64,000 nt of DNA from Herbaspirillum sp. alder98 (GCF_020179755.1 NZ_JAIUCY010000002.1:186001-250000); one strand, 5' to 3'. Positions 49,832 to 59,019 are shown, counted from the first letter of the stretch. Translations and numbers: made by a program. Notes: a model not told the origin generated them from the letters alone.

Positions 49832-50590
49832 ATGATGAAAATGTCCCAGTTGCTGCGCGCTTGCACTGCCGTGTTCGCCCTGATCACCACCGTCGCCATC
49901 ACGCCGGCGGCGCACGCCGCCGATGTCATCCGCGTCGGCACCGATGCCACCTTCCCGCCGATGGAGTTCGTCAAGGACGGCAAGCGCACCGGTTTCGATA
50001 TCGAACTCATCGAAGCCCTGGCCAAGACCATGGGCAAGAAGGTGCAATGGGTCGACATCGACTTCAAGGGCCTGATTCCCGGCCTGATCTCGAACCGTTT
50101 CGACATCGCCGCATCGGCCATCTACATGACCGACGAGCGTCGCAAGGTCGTCAATTTCAGCGATCCTTACTATCGTGGCGGTCTGGCCGTGCTGGTGCGT
50201 CGCGATGACAACAGCATCAAGCTGCCGGCTGACCTGAACAACGGCAAGAAGGTGTCGGTGCAGGTCGGCACCAAGTCGGTCAGCTTCCTCAAGGAAAGCT
50301 ATCCCGGCGCCGAGCGGGTCGAGGTCGAGAAGAACCAGGCCATGTTTGACCTGCTGGCCACCGGCCGCGTCAATGCGGCCGTCACCGGTCGTCCCGCTGC
50401 CGTCGAATATGCCCGTACCCAGCCACTGGTGCGCGTGCTCGACAAGGGCCTGACCACCGAACTGTACGGCTACGCCATGCGCAAGGGCGACACCGAACTG
50501 GCCGAACAGCTCAACAAGGCGCTGGCGACCCTGCGCGTCAACGGCACCTATACCGCGCTGACCGACAAGTGGTTCGGCAAGAGCGAGTAA
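49832..50590 (+). CDS. Amino-acid ABC transporter, periplasmic binding protein
   Basis: 252 residues. A signal peptide (about 1-29, ending AAHA) is followed by a family 3 solute-binding domain: VGTDATFPPMEFVKDGKRTGFDIE-type start, then FDIAASAIYMTDERRKVVNFSDPYY. The cargo is a polar amino acid or a derivative. Its place next to hutD-hutF-hutG suggests histidine or formiminoglutamate. GAGGA precedes ATG 49832; the open frame upstream has no leader character. Confidence 0.9.
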   Translation: MMKMSQLLRACTAVFALITTVAITPAAHAADVIRVGTDATFPPMEFVKDGKRTGFDIELIEALAKTMGKKVQWVDIDFKGLIPGLISNRFDIAASAIYMTDERRKVVNFSDPYYRGGLAVLVRRDDNSIKLPADLNNGKKVSVQVGTKSVSFLKESYPGAERVEVEKNQAMFDLLATGRVNAAVTGRPAAVEYARTQPLVRVLDKGLTTELYGYAMRKGDTELAEQLNKALATLRVNGTYTALTDKWFGKSE

Positions 50591-50697
50591 ATCGTTTCAC
50601 CTGCCGCCGGCCTGCCTGGGCCGGCGGTCGTTTTTCCTCCTTCACTGCATGATCGATCGGCCTCGCCCCGGTGCCGCATCCGTCCTCGGAGCCCCCT

Positions 50698-51363
50698 ATG
50701 GATTTTGACTTTTCGCCCGTCTGGGCAAGCTGGCATTCGCTCGCCACGGGTACCGCCGTCACGGTGGAAATCACCGCCGCCGCGCTGGTGCTGGGATGCC
50801 TGTTGGGCCTGCTGGTGGGCCTGGGCCGGCTGGCGCCGCAGCGCCGCTTCATCTATGGCATCTGCACCGTCTACCTGACGCTGGTGCGCGGCACGCCGCT
50901 GCTGGTGCAATTGTTCATCTGGTTCTTCGGCCTGCCGCATTTCGGCATCCTGTTGCCGGCCTATGTGTGCGGCATCCTGGGGCTGGGCATCTATAGCGCC
51001 GCCTATGTGTCGGAGATCGTGCGCGGCTCGATCCAGTCGATCGAGCGCGGTCAGATGGAAGCGGCGCGTTCGCTGGGCCTGCCCTACAAGCTGGCGATGC
51101 GCCGTGTGATCCTGCCGCAGGCCTTCGTGCGGATGATCCCGCCGCTGGGCAATGAATTCATCGCGCTGATCAAGAACTCGGCGCTGGTGTCGCTGCTGAC
51201 CATCGCCGACCTGATGCACGAAGGCGAGAAGATCATCAGCACCTCGTATCGCTCGCTCGAGGTCTATCTGGTCATTGCTGCGATCTACCTGATACTGACC
51301 AGCGTGACCACGCTGATCCTGCGTCGTATCGAAAAAGTCCTGCGTTCGGAAGGGAGGGTGTGA
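50698..51363 (+). CDS. Amino-acid ABC transporter, permease
   Basis: 221-residue HisM/GlnP-type permease with about five membrane spans. The N-terminal spans carry [16 protein letters not shown], and the EAA loop is at about 125-145 ([22 protein letters not shown]). Only one permease gene is present, so it would act as a homodimer. GGAG stands 6 bases before ATG 50698. Its stop overlaps the ATPase start by one base (TGATG). Confidence 0.92.
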   Translation: MDFDFSPVWASWHSLATGTAVTVEITAAALVLGCLLGLLVGLGRLAPQRRFIYGICTVYLTLVRGTPLLVQLFIWFFGLPHFGILLPAYVCGILGLGIYSAAYVSEIVRGSIQSIERGQMEAARSLGLPYKLAMRRVILPQAFVRMIPPLGNEFIALIKNSALVSLLTIADLMHEGEKIISTSYRSLEVYLVIAAIYLILTSVTTLILRRIEKVLRSEGRV

Positions 51364-52136
51364 TGAGCGAAGCCATTATCGACGTCCGTGGCTTGAAGAA
51401 GTCGTTTGGACAACACCTGGTGCTGACCGGCATCGATTTTGCGGTCCAGCCCAGCCAGGTGGTGGTAGTGATCGGCCCCAGCGGTTCGGGCAAGAGTACC
51501 TTCCTGCGTTGCCTCAACGGGCTGGAGACGGCCGAAGGCGGCACTATCGTCGCCTGCGGTCATCCGGTGGTGCAGAACGGGCAGATGATGCCCGAGACCA
51601 AGCTCGATGCCCTGCGCACCGAGGTCGGCATGGTGTTCCAGTCGTTCAACCTGTTCCCGCACCTGACGGTGCTGGACAACATCACGCTGGCGCCGACCGC
51701 ACTGCGTGGCCTGACGCGCCGCGACGCCGAAGAGCAGGGCATGCAGTTGCTGGCCAAGGTCGGTCTCGAACACAAGGCCAAGGTGTATCCCGGCACCTTG
51801 TCGGGCGGCCAGAAGCAGCGCGTGGCGATCGCCCGCGCACTGGCCATGCAGCCCAAGGTGATGCTGTTCGATGAGCCCACCTCGGCGCTCGACCCGGAAC
51901 TGGTGGGTGAAGTGTTGCAGGTGATGAAGAATCTGGCGGGCGAGGGCATGACCATGCTCATCGTCACCCATGAAATGGGTTTTGCCCGCGAAGTGGCCGA
52001 TGTGGTGGTGGTGATGGACCACGGCAATATCGTCGAGGCCGGGCCGCCGTCGCAGATCTTCGGCGATCCGCGCGAAGCCCGCACCCGCAGCTTCCTGCAG
52101 ACCATGCTGGCACGCGAGGTGGCGCATGGCGGTTAG
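51363..52136 (+). CDS. Amino-acid ABC transporter, ATP-binding protein
   Basis: 257 residues. Walker A is GPSGSGKS (38-45), the signature is [15 protein letters not shown], and Walker B/D-loop is [12 protein letters not shown], followed by the switch His in VTHEMGFA. It belongs to the GlnQ/HisP type. It overlaps the permease by one base and the hutD start by 11 bases. Confidence 0.95.
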   Translation: MSEAIIDVRGLKKSFGQHLVLTGIDFAVQPSQVVVVIGPSGSGKSTFLRCLNGLETAEGGTIVACGHPVVQNGQMMPETKLDALRTEVGMVFQSFNLFPHLTVLDNITLAPTALRGLTRRDAEEQGMQLLAKVGLEHKAKVYPGTLSGGQKQRVAIARALAMQPKVMLFDEPTSALDPELVGEVLQVMKNLAGEGMTMLIVTHEMGFAREVADVVVVMDHGNIVEAGPPSQIFGDPREARTRSFLQTMLAREVAHGG

Positions 52137-52722
52137 CACGCTGGTGGCGGCCAGCGGCAGCCTGGGAGCAATCACCGCGATGCCGTGGAAGAATGGCGGC
52201 GGCGCCACGCGCGAATTGCATGTCGAGCCGCCTGGCGCCGATTATGCCGACTTCGTCTGGCGCGCCAGCGTGGCCGATGTGGTGCGCGACGGCGCTTTCT
52301 CGAGTTTCGATGGCATCGATCGCACCATCGTGCTGCTGGGTGGCGACGGTTTCGTGATGCACGCCCAGGGCCAGCCATCGCATGACTTGCGCACGCCTTT
52401 TGCCCCGCACCGCTTTACCGGTGAAGCGCACATCAGCGTGGTGCTCGACGGCAGCCCTTGCCAGGACTTCAACCTGATGGTGCGGCGTGACCAGGCCGAG
52501 GCCGAACTGCAGGTGCTGGGCGAACAGGATTCGCCGCGCCTGCCGCCCGACACCGTCTTGCTGTACGTGGCGCAGGGCGCGGCCAGCCTGTCTGACGCCG
52601 ACGGCCTGCAACACCCGCTGGGCAGCGGTGAGTTTGCCCGGCTGCGCGAAGGCGGGGCCATGCCCGATCTGCATTGCGCCACCGGCGCGGTGGTGCTGGC
52701 GGTGCGCGTGCGCCGCCGCTGA
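52126..52722 (+). CDS. hutD: HutD family protein
   Basis: 198-residue cupin-fold protein of the HutD/Ves family. The start region [16 protein letters not shown] and [25 protein letters not shown] are diagnostic. Its role is unsettled; in Pseudomonas it tunes hut expression, probably by holding an inducer such as formylglutamate. It overlaps the ABC ATPase gene, tying transport to this pathway. Confidence 0.9.
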   Translation: MAVSTLVAASGSLGAITAMPWKNGGGATRELHVEPPGADYADFVWRASVADVVRDGAFSSFDGIDRTIVLLGGDGFVMHAQGQPSHDLRTPFAPHRFTGEAHISVVLDGSPCQDFNLMVRRDQAEAELQVLGEQDSPRLPPDTVLLYVAQGAASLSDADGLQHPLGSGEFARLREGGAMPDLHCATGAVVLAVRVRRR

Positions 52723-52768
52723 ACCCGGCCGCCAGCGCATGTATCGAAGAATCCAATAAACGACAATC

Positions 52769-54184
52769 ATGCCAAATCCGATCCAATCCCCCCAAGCCGG
52801 CAGCAGCCTGTTCTGTGCGCACGCATTGCTGCCCGACGGCTGGCAGCGCAATGTGATGCTGCGCTGGGACGCCAGCGGCGACCTGCTGGCGGTCACGCCC
52901 GACAGTGAGCGCGGCGATGCGCCCGCGGCTGCCGGTCCGGTGATCCCTGGCATGCCCAATCTGCATTCGCATGCCTTCCAGCGCGCCATGGCCGGGCTGA
53001 CCGAGACCATGGGCAGTCCGACCGATTCATTCTGGAGCTGGCGTACGCTGATGTATCGCTTTGCCCAGCGCCTGCAGCCGCATCACTTGCAGGCCATCGC
53101 CCGCCATCTGTATATCGAGATGCTCAAGGCGGGATATACCTCGGTGTGCGAATTCCACTACCTGCATCATGCCGAAGGCGGCCAGGCCTATGCCGACCCG
53201 GCCGAATTGTCGCTGCGGGTGGCGCGTGCGGCGCAGGATGTCGGCATCGGCCTGACGTTGTTGCCGGTGCTGTATCAGTACGGCGGCTTTGGTGCCAAGA
53301 CGCCGTTGCCGCACCAGGCGCGGTTCATTTCATCGCCGCAATGGATGCTCGACCTGCGCCATCGCCTGCAGCAGGTCATGCCGGAAGACGCCATGCGCCG
53401 CTATGGCGTGGCGCCGCACTCGTTGCGGGCCGTCAATGCCGAGGGCCTGGCCGCATTGGTCGATGGCCTGCGCGCGCAGCCGAACGGCGCCGATGCGCCG
53501 ATTCACATCCATATCGCCGAACAGACCGCCGAAGTCGACGATTGCCTGGCCTGGTCCGGCAAGCGGCCGGTCCAGTTGCTGCTGTCGCAGCAGAAGATCG
53601 ACGCCCGCTGGTGCCTGGTGCATGCCACCCACATGTCGGATGACGAATATGCGGCGGTGGCCGCCAGCGGCGCCGTGGTGGGCCTGTGCCCGACCACCGA
53701 GGCCAACCTTGGCGATGGTCTCATCGATGCGCCGCGGCTGCTGGCCGATGGCGCCAACTGGGGCATCGGCTCAGACAGCAATATCGCCATCAGCCTGCGC
53801 GCCGAGCTGCGACTGCTCGAATACGGCCAGCGCCTGCATCACCGTCGTCGCAATGTGCTGGCCAGCGACGCCATGCCGGCAGTGGCCGATCGCCTGTTTG
53901 CCCAGGCGGTGGCGGGAGGCACGTTGGCCACCGGGCGCCGAGTGGCCGGATTGGCGGCAGGCCAGCGGGCCGATTTCGTGGTGCTCGACGGCGACGATAT
54001 CAACCTGGCCGATCGCGCGCCGGCGCAATTGCTGTCGGCCCTGGTATTTTGCGAACACGACGGCCAGCCGATACGCGATGTGGTCGTCGGCGGTCGCCCG
54101 GTGGTCAGCCAGGGCCGCCACGCACTGGAACAGCAGGCCCGCGCCGACTATCGCGCGGCAGTCGCAGACCTGCTCAATGATTGA
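52769..54184 (+). CDS. hutF: Formimidoylglutamate deiminase HutF
   Basis: 471-residue amidohydrolase: N-formimidoyl-L-glutamate plus water gives N-formyl-L-glutamate and ammonia. H66-S-H68 in PNLHSHAFQRAMAG opens the metal site; HIAEQTAEVDDCLAW and the later SDSNIAISLRAELRLLEY fit HutF. This is step four of the five-step histidine pathway. hutG follows after 15 bases. Confidence 0.95.
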   Translation: MPNPIQSPQAGSSLFCAHALLPDGWQRNVMLRWDASGDLLAVTPDSERGDAPAAAGPVIPGMPNLHSHAFQRAMAGLTETMGSPTDSFWSWRTLMYRFAQRLQPHHLQAIARHLYIEMLKAGYTSVCEFHYLHHAEGGQAYADPAELSLRVARAAQDVGIGLTLLPVLYQYGGFGAKTPLPHQARFISSPQWMLDLRHRLQQVMPEDAMRRYGVAPHSLRAVNAEGLAALVDGLRAQPNGADAPIHIHIAEQTAEVDDCLAWSGKRPVQLLLSQQKIDARWCLVHATHMSDDEYAAVAASGAVVGLCPTTEANLGDGLIDAPRLLADGANWGIGSDSNIAISLRAELRLLEYGQRLHHRRRNVLASDAMPAVADRLFAQAVAGGTLATGRRVAGLAAGQRADFVVLDGDDINLADRAPAQLLSALVFCEHDGQPIRDVVVGGRPVVSQGRHALEQQARADYRAAVADLLND

Positions 54185-54199
54185 TAAAGGAATGACCGC

Positions 54200-55000
54200 A
54201 TGACACAGGAAATCTTCAAGCTGCAGCAGGGTACAACCCCGCTGCTGATCTCGATGCCGCACGTCGGCACCCAGTTGCCCGACGATCTCAAGCCGGTCTA
54301 CAGCGACACCGGCCTGCAGGTGGACGACACCGACTGGCACATCGCCGAGCTGTACGACTTTGCGCAGGCGCTGGGCGTGTCGACCATCCGGCCCGTGTAT
54401 TCGCGCTATGTGATCGACCTGAATCGCCCGGCCGATGGCCAGAGCCTGTATCCGGGTCAGAACAGCACCGGCCTGTGTCCCTTGACCACCTTCGACAACG
54501 TGCCGCTGTACCGTGACGGCATGGAACCCGATGCTGCCGAAACGGCGCGCCGCCTGCCGCTGTACTGGCATCCGTATCACAATGCGCTGGCCGGCGAGCT
54601 GGCGCGCATCAAGGCGATCCACGGCTATGCGCTGCTGTGGGACGCGCATTCGATCCGCTCGTTGATTCCGCATCTGTTCGAGGGTGAACTGCCGGTGTTC
54701 AACTTCGGCTCGGCCAGTGGCGCGTCGTGCGCGCCGGGCGTGGCTGAAGCGTTGCTGGCGCAGGTGCAGCAGCTGGCGCCGCAGTATCCGGCGGTATTGA
54801 ATGGTCGCTTCAAGGGTGGTTTCATCACCCGCAACTATGGCCAGCCGGCCGATCGCATCCATGCCGTGCAACTGGAACTGGCGCAACGCAGCTACATGCA
54901 GGAACAGGCGCCGTATGCGCTCGATGCCAGCCTGGCTGCGCAATTGAAGCCGGTGCTGGAAGTGCTGATCAAGCAGTTCCTGGCGTTCAAGCCGGCCTGA
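54200..55000 (+). CDS. hutG: N-formylglutamate deformylase HutG
   Basis: 266-residue enzyme that splits N-formyl-L-glutamate into glutamate and formate. The N-terminal LLISMPHVGTQLPDDL and the DDTDWHIAELYDF segment match the HutG/amidohydrolase family. GRFKGGFITRNYGQP is near the C-terminus. It ends the operon; a REP-like repeat lies in the spacer that follows. Confidence 0.95.
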   Translation: MTQEIFKLQQGTTPLLISMPHVGTQLPDDLKPVYSDTGLQVDDTDWHIAELYDFAQALGVSTIRPVYSRYVIDLNRPADGQSLYPGQNSTGLCPLTTFDNVPLYRDGMEPDAAETARRLPLYWHPYHNALAGELARIKAIHGYALLWDAHSIRSLIPHLFEGELPVFNFGSASGASCAPGVAEALLAQVQQLAPQYPAVLNGRFKGGFITRNYGQPADRIHAVQLELAQRSYMQEQAPYALDASLAAQLKPVLEVLIKQFLAFKPA

Positions 55001-55009
55001 ACCACCTGC

Positions 55010-55051
55010 CGTGGTGCCGGCCCAGGCCGGCACCCAGCGCCTTTCTGCGCC
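55010..55051. repeat. REP-like double hairpin, copy C
   Basis: GTGCCGGCC/GGCCGGCAC hairpin, then CCA, then GCGC/GCGC with a CTTTCT loop. The layout is the same as copies A and B, though the stem bases differ and are compensated. Confidence 0.6.
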
Positions 55052-55223
55052 ACCAGACAAGATGCAATGGGCGCTGGCCTCGGATTTGATCCAGCGCAAG
55101 CCAGCCCCAGCCTGCCGTACCACGCTTCCCACGCTTGACCCACATCAATCCACGCCAGCCGGCGTCGGCCTACGATGAAGCCATCGGATCTCGTGCATCC
55201 GACCTACCAGGGAGGGCTTCATC

Positions 55224-55661
55224 ATGTTCAAGAAAATCCTGCTCGCCACCGACGGCTCCAGGCTCTGCAACGAATCGGTGAAGGCCGCCATCGAGCTGGC
55301 CAGGAATTGCGGCGGTCGGCTGGTCGGCCTGTCGGTGGCGGCCCGGGTGCGCGCGCTGACCATCACCGAAGCCAACTGCGGCCTTGATCCACAGCAACCG
55401 GGCCAGGCCGGACGCGATCGCGCCGTGGCCAGCGTCAACCTGATTTCCGACATGGCGCGCCAGCAAGGCGTGCCGTGCACCGTGCAAGTGGCCGAGGGCG
55501 CGCAGCCCTATCAAGAAATCATGCGCGTGGCGGAGCGCGAACAGTGCGATGCGATCTTCATGGCCTCTCATGCCAAATCGGCACTGCAGCGCGTGCTGCT
55601 GGGCAGCCAGACGCAAAAGGTGCTGGCGCAGAGTCGCTTGCCGGTGCTGGTGTTTCGCTAG
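55224..55661 (+). CDS. Universal stress protein family member
   Basis: 145-residue UspA-fold protein (KILLATDGS start, PVLVFR end). The ATP-binding G-2x-G-9x-G(S/T) loop reads A114-S-H-A117 then nine residues to G127-S128, so both first glycines are Ala. ATP binding may be weakened or lost. It stands alone, followed by the structured nhaA leader. Confidence 0.9.
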   Translation: MFKKILLATDGSRLCNESVKAAIELARNCGGRLVGLSVAARVRALTITEANCGLDPQQPGQAGRDRAVASVNLISDMARQQGVPCTVQVAEGAQPYQEIMRVAEREQCDAIFMASHAKSALQRVLLGSQTQKVLAQSRLPVLVFR

Positions 55662-55683
55662 GCCCAGGATTTAAAAGGTGGAG

Positions 55684-55758
55684 ACCGGGTCGCGGCTTGA
55701 CCCGATAGTTTGTGGCGTGGGTGGGGCCGCTCTCGTGGAGAAGAGTGGCCCCTTTTTT
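55684..55758 (+). promoter_or_regulatory. Structured leader of nhaA: hairpin, pseudoknot and terminator, riboswitch candidate
   Basis: Hairpin 1 is CGGGTC/GACCCG (55686-55704) with the loop containing GCGGC (55692-55696). That loop is complementary to GCCGC at 55726-55730, which is part of the 5' arm of the terminator stem GGGGCCgCTCT/AGAGtGGCCCC (55723-55752), followed by six T. Loop pairing and termination are therefore mutually exclusive. The site lies 95 bases before nhaA. It could instead only be the end of the stress-protein transcript. Confidence 0.55.
55723..55758 (+). terminator. Intrinsic terminator between usp and nhaA
   Basis: An 11-pair GC-rich stem with one mismatch, followed by a run of six T (55753-55758). 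It may end the universal stress protein message or act as the switchable terminator of the nhaA leader. Confidence 0.85.
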
Positions 55759-55852
55759 ATTCGTGCTTCAAATCTCACATAAGTTGGAGAAACTCGTTGC
55801 TCTTGGTACAGTCTGCCGTGGGTCCGAATCATCTATCCCGGGGGAACATACA

Positions 55853-57037
55853 TTGAGCAACACATCATCACAACCGAGAAAGGGCCGCGCCTTTGCCCGA
55901 TTCTTTGCGCACGAGGCCTCTGGCGGCCTGATACTGGCGGCCGCAGCCGTATTGGCGCTGATTGCCAGCAATTCCGCCTGGCACGATCTTTACCAATCCT
56001 TCATCCGCACCACCGGCACGCTCGACATCGGCGGGGTGCTGGTGTTGACCAAGCCCTTGCTGGTGTGGGTCAACGACTTGTGGATGGCGGTATTTTTCTT
56101 CCTGGTCGGTCTTGAGATCAAGCGCGAGTTCGTCGAAGGCGAACTGGCTTCCCGCCGCCAGGCCTTGTTGCCGGCAGCCGCGGCGCTGGGCGGCATGGTG
56201 GTGCCGGCGGTGATCTATGCGCTGATCAACCTGGGCGATGCGCACGCATTGCGGGGTTGGGCGATTCCGGCGGCGACCGATATTGCCTTCGCGATCGGCA
56301 TCGTGATGCTGCTCGGCTCGCGGGTGCCGACGTCGCTCAAGGTGTTCTTGACGGCCGTGGCCATCATCGACGACCTGGGCGCCATCGTCGTCATCGCCCT
56401 GTTCTATACCGACAACCTGTCGCCAGGCATGCTGGCCGCCGCCGTCGGCGCCGGCTTGTTGCTGCTGGCGATGAATCGCGCTGGCGTGCGCCGGGTCGAC
56501 GTCTACCTGCTGCTGGGCCTGGTGATGTGGGTCTGCGTGCTGAAGTCGGGCATCCATGCCACGCTGGCCGGGGTGGTGACCGCATTGGCGATCCCGCTGC
56601 GCCACGCCGACGGCCGGCCGCTGGCCGGACCACTCGAACATGGCCTGCATCCCTGGGTCGCGTTCCTGGTGCTGCCGCTGTTTGCCTTTGCCAATGCGGG
56701 CGTGTCGCTGCAGGGGATGTCGCTGGGCAGCTTGCTCGACCCGGTTCCGCTGGGTATCGCCGCCGGGCTGGTCGTGGGCAAGACCATCGGCGTGTTCGGC
56801 GCCAGCTGGCTGATGATCCGCAGCGGCCTGGCCAGTCCGCCGGGCGGCGCCAACACCCGGCAGTTCATCGGGGTATGCGTGTTGTGCGGCATCGGTTTCA
56901 CGATGAGCCTGTTCATCGGTGGCCTGGCATTCGACGGCCTCGGACCTGATTTCGAAATCCGCCTGAAGCTGGGTGTCCTGTTCGGTTCTCTCGTGGCCGG
57001 TCTGCTGGGTACGCTCATCTTGTGGCGGCGGGCCTGA
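55853..57037 (+). CDS. nhaA: Na+/H+ antiporter NhaA
   Basis: 394-residue inner-membrane antiporter with about 12 spans, exchanging sodium (and lithium) for protons. The key aspartates are visible in AIIDDLGAIVVIALFYT (the Asp-Asp pair) and PAATDIAFAIG. I start at the TTG at 55853, with GGGGGA 7 bases upstream, which gives the usual family length; the frame is open further upstream through the terminator, which cannot be coding. Confidence 0.94.
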   Translation: MSNTSSQPRKGRAFARFFAHEASGGLILAAAAVLALIASNSAWHDLYQSFIRTTGTLDIGGVLVLTKPLLVWVNDLWMAVFFFLVGLEIKREFVEGELASRRQALLPAAAALGGMVVPAVIYALINLGDAHALRGWAIPAATDIAFAIGIVMLLGSRVPTSLKVFLTAVAIIDDLGAIVVIALFYTDNLSPGMLAAAVGAGLLLLAMNRAGVRRVDVYLLLGLVMWVCVLKSGIHATLAGVVTALAIPLRHADGRPLAGPLEHGLHPWVAFLVLPLFAFANAGVSLQGMSLGSLLDPVPLGIAAGLVVGKTIGVFGASWLMIRSGLASPPGGANTRQFIGVCVLCGIGFTMSLFIGGLAFDGLGPDFEIRLKLGVLFGSLVAGLLGTLILWRRA

Positions 57038-57046
57038 GTCGGGCTT

Positions 57047-57080
57047 GCCTGCGTCGCCATCAGGCGACGCAGGCGAAACT
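57047..57080 (+). terminator. Terminator-like hairpin after nhaA
   Basis: A perfect 12-pair stem GCCTGCGTCGCC/GGCGACGCAGGC with an ATCA loop (57047-57074) is followed by a weak T tract (aaactttt). Confidence 0.6.
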
Positions 57081-57458
57081 TTTCGTATTGCGATGCAAGA
57101 TGCGGTTTCCTTAGTCCTGACTAATCAGGAACCCGCAGTTCCTTGAGGAAATTCGTAAATCTTTTATCTGCAAAATAGAATTATTGATATGCTTTTTCTC
57201 GAATAATTGCTGCTTTGCACGATAAGTGCTTCTTTACTTCATCATTTTGCTAGAGCAAGATGAGTTCAAACCTCAGGTCTGGAGCGGAGTTCGGGAAATT
57301 TCGCCGCTGATCTGATGGTGTGGGAATAGTCGGGGAGCCGGTTGCTGAGCGTTGTTGATCTCGGGCGGCGAGAAACATAACAAGACCATTTATTTCTTAT
57401 TTGATATTTCAGTGTCTCTGCTTTTACTGCGACACATAAAAAATAGGTGGAGACGCTC
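57081..57458. other. AT-rich spacer upstream of the micro-proteins
   Basis: No gene is supported in these 378 bases. Two small symmetric sites are seen: TTAGTC/GACTAA (57111-57124) and AGGAAC/GTTCCT (57127-57143). The low GC content contrasts with the flanks and fits a regulated promoter region for the gene at 57459. Confidence 0.5.
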
Positions 57459-57587
57459 ATGAATCTCATCGAACTCATCATGTCCTACGGGGCGCAGGCC
57501 CTCATCTGGTATATCGCTTACGTGCTGATCGGCAGCTTTGCCTTCGGCGCCTACGTCTGGCGCAGCACGACCCGATTCGGTCACTGA
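57459..57587 (+). CDS. Single-span membrane micro-protein 1, 42 residues
   Basis: Reads MNLIELIMSYGAQALIW to the end RFGH, with one hydrophobic helix at about residues 10-34. GGTGGAG lies 6 bases before the ATG. It shares about half its residues with the 58-residue protein at 57726, including a YG-x-x-AL start and an AFGAY-x-W end to the helix. I know no named family. The shared sequence and good ribosome sites argue that both are real. Confidence 0.7.
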   Translation: MNLIELIMSYGAQALIWYIAYVLIGSFAFGAYVWRSTTRFGH

Positions 57588-57725
57588 TCCATGCGCGTGC
57601 ATTCGGCGGCCCGATGGGCGCGCCGGCAGGGATGATGTCGGGTCGCTGGCCCGGCATCGGCGGTGGCCGCCATGCGTCTTTCGCGCATGTCGTGCCGCAA
57701 GCCATTATCGAGGGGGAGGGTAGCC

Positions 57726-57902
57726 ATGAAGATCATCATCGACTGGCTCATGGAGTACGGACCCGGCGCGCTGATGGCCTACGCCATCTACGTGCTGGTC
57801 GCAGGCTGTGCCTTCGGCGCTTACCTGTGGTACCGCATCTGGCACCACGAACACGATCCGCGTTTCAAGACACACGACATCGGGCATCACGGGGCCGAGT
57901 GA
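57726..57902 (+). CDS. Single-span membrane micro-protein 2, 58 residues
   Basis: Reads [17 protein letters not shown], one membrane helix at about residues 12-36 ending AFGAYLWYR, then a short His/Asp-rich tail ([13 protein letters not shown]) that could bind metal. GGGAGGG lies 5 bases before the ATG at 57726. It is paralogous to the 42-residue protein, 138 bases upstream. Its last 16 bases overlap the convergent end of bioB. Confidence 0.75.
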   Translation: MKIIIDWLMEYGPGALMAYAIYVLVAGCAFGAYLWYRIWHHEHDPRFKTHDIGHHGAE

Positions 57903-58882
57903 CGGGTGCTGGCCTGCATCGGCTTCAATCCCAATCGCTTGAACAGCTGCTGATCACGATCGGCCTCCGGGTTGGGCGTGGTCAATAGTCGCGCGCCGGT
58001 GAAGATCGAATTGGCGCCGGCCGCAAAACAGAGCGCCTGCGTGGCGTCATCCATCTCTTGCCGTCCGGCCGACAGCCGCACCATGGTGTGCGGCATGCAG
58101 ATACGGGCCGTGGCCACGGTGCGCACGAATTCCAGCGGATCCAGTGCCGGCGCGTCGGCCAGCGGCGTGCCGGCAATCGGCACCAGCTGATTGATCGGCA
58201 CCGATTCGGGATAAGGATCGAGATTGGCCAGCTGCGCAATCAGCCCGGCGCGCTGGCGGCGACTTTCGCCCATGCCGATGATGCCGCCGCAGCATACCCG
58301 CAACCCTGCCTGGCGTACTTCGCGCAGCGTCGCCAGACGGTCTTCATAGCGCCGGCTGGTGACGACATTGGCGTAGAAGTCAGGCGCCGTGTCCAGGTTG
58401 TGGTTGTAGTAATCGAGCCCCGCCTCCTTGAGCGCATCGGCCTGGCCGGCATCGAGCATGCCCAGCGTCATGCAGGTCTCCAGCCCCAGCGCGCGCACTT
58501 GCGCCACCATCTCGGTCAGCGCCGGCATATCGCGCTGCTTCGGGTTGCGCCAGGCAGCGCCCATGCAGAAACGTGTCGCACCGTCGTCCCTGGCCTGGCG
58601 AGCTGCCTGCAGCACCTCGGCCGGCGCCATCAAGCGCGTGGCCTCGACGCCGGTGGCGCCATGGCGCGCCGACTGCGAACAGTAACCGCAGTCCTCCGGG
58701 CAGCCGCCAGTCTTGATCGATAATAATGTCGACAGTTGGACTTCGTTAGCAGCGAAATGCCGACGATGCACGCTTTGCGCCTCGAACAGCAGATCCAGGA
58801 ACGGTCTTTCCATCAATGCCTGCACGGTGGCAGTGGTCCAGGCAGTGGTGTCGGGGCGTGTGGCGGCGATAGCTTGATCCAA
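57887..58882 (-). CDS. bioB: Biotin synthase BioB
   Basis: Radical SAM enzyme inserting sulfur into dethiobiotin. 331 residues; the [4Fe-4S] cysteines are C61-x3-C65-x2-C68 ([17 protein letters not shown]) and NHNLDT and the later VPIN and IGMGE motifs follow the family. The start is a TTG at 58882, with AGGA 6 bases upstream; no in-frame ATG fits before the conserved part. It is divergent from a BioR-like regulator, with a TTATCTATAA box 34 bases upstream. No other bio genes are in the window. Confidence 0.95.
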   Translation of the reverse strand: MDQAIAATRPDTTAWTTATVQALMERPFLDLLFEAQSVHRRHFAANEVQLSTLLSIKTGGCPEDCGYCSQSARHGATGVEATRLMAPAEVLQAARQARDDGATRFCMGAAWRNPKQRDMPALTEMVAQVRALGLETCMTLGMLDAGQADALKEAGLDYYNHNLDTAPDFYANVVTSRRYEDRLATLREVRQAGLRVCCGGIIGMGESRRQRAGLIAQLANLDPYPESVPINQLVPIAGTPLADAPALDPLEFVRTVATARICMPHTMVRLSAGRQEMDDATQALCFAAGANSIFTGARLLTTPNPEADRDQQLFKRLGLKPMQASTRHSAP

Positions 58883-58915
58883 GTGACTTCCTCATGGCGG
58901 TAACATGCCGCCAAA

Positions 58916-58925
58916 TTATCTATAA
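58916..58925. promoter_or_regulatory. BioR-type operator 1 (TTATCTATAA)
   Basis: An exact match to the TTATMKATAA palindrome that is established for the GntR-family biotin regulator BioR. It lies 33 bases before the bioB TTG. Confidence 0.8.
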
Positions 58926-59009
58926 ATAAATTGTCGCCTCTGATCCATTGAGGCTTGCACGACGTTTTTTATTCTATAGTTGCCAAAACATGCAGAACAA
59001 CACTTAAAT

Positions 59010-59019
59010 TTATAGATAA
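59010..59019. promoter_or_regulatory. BioR-type operator 2 (TTATAGATAA)
   Basis: The reverse complement of operator 1, lying 7 bases before the regulator's ATG, as expected for autoregulation. Confidence 0.8.
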
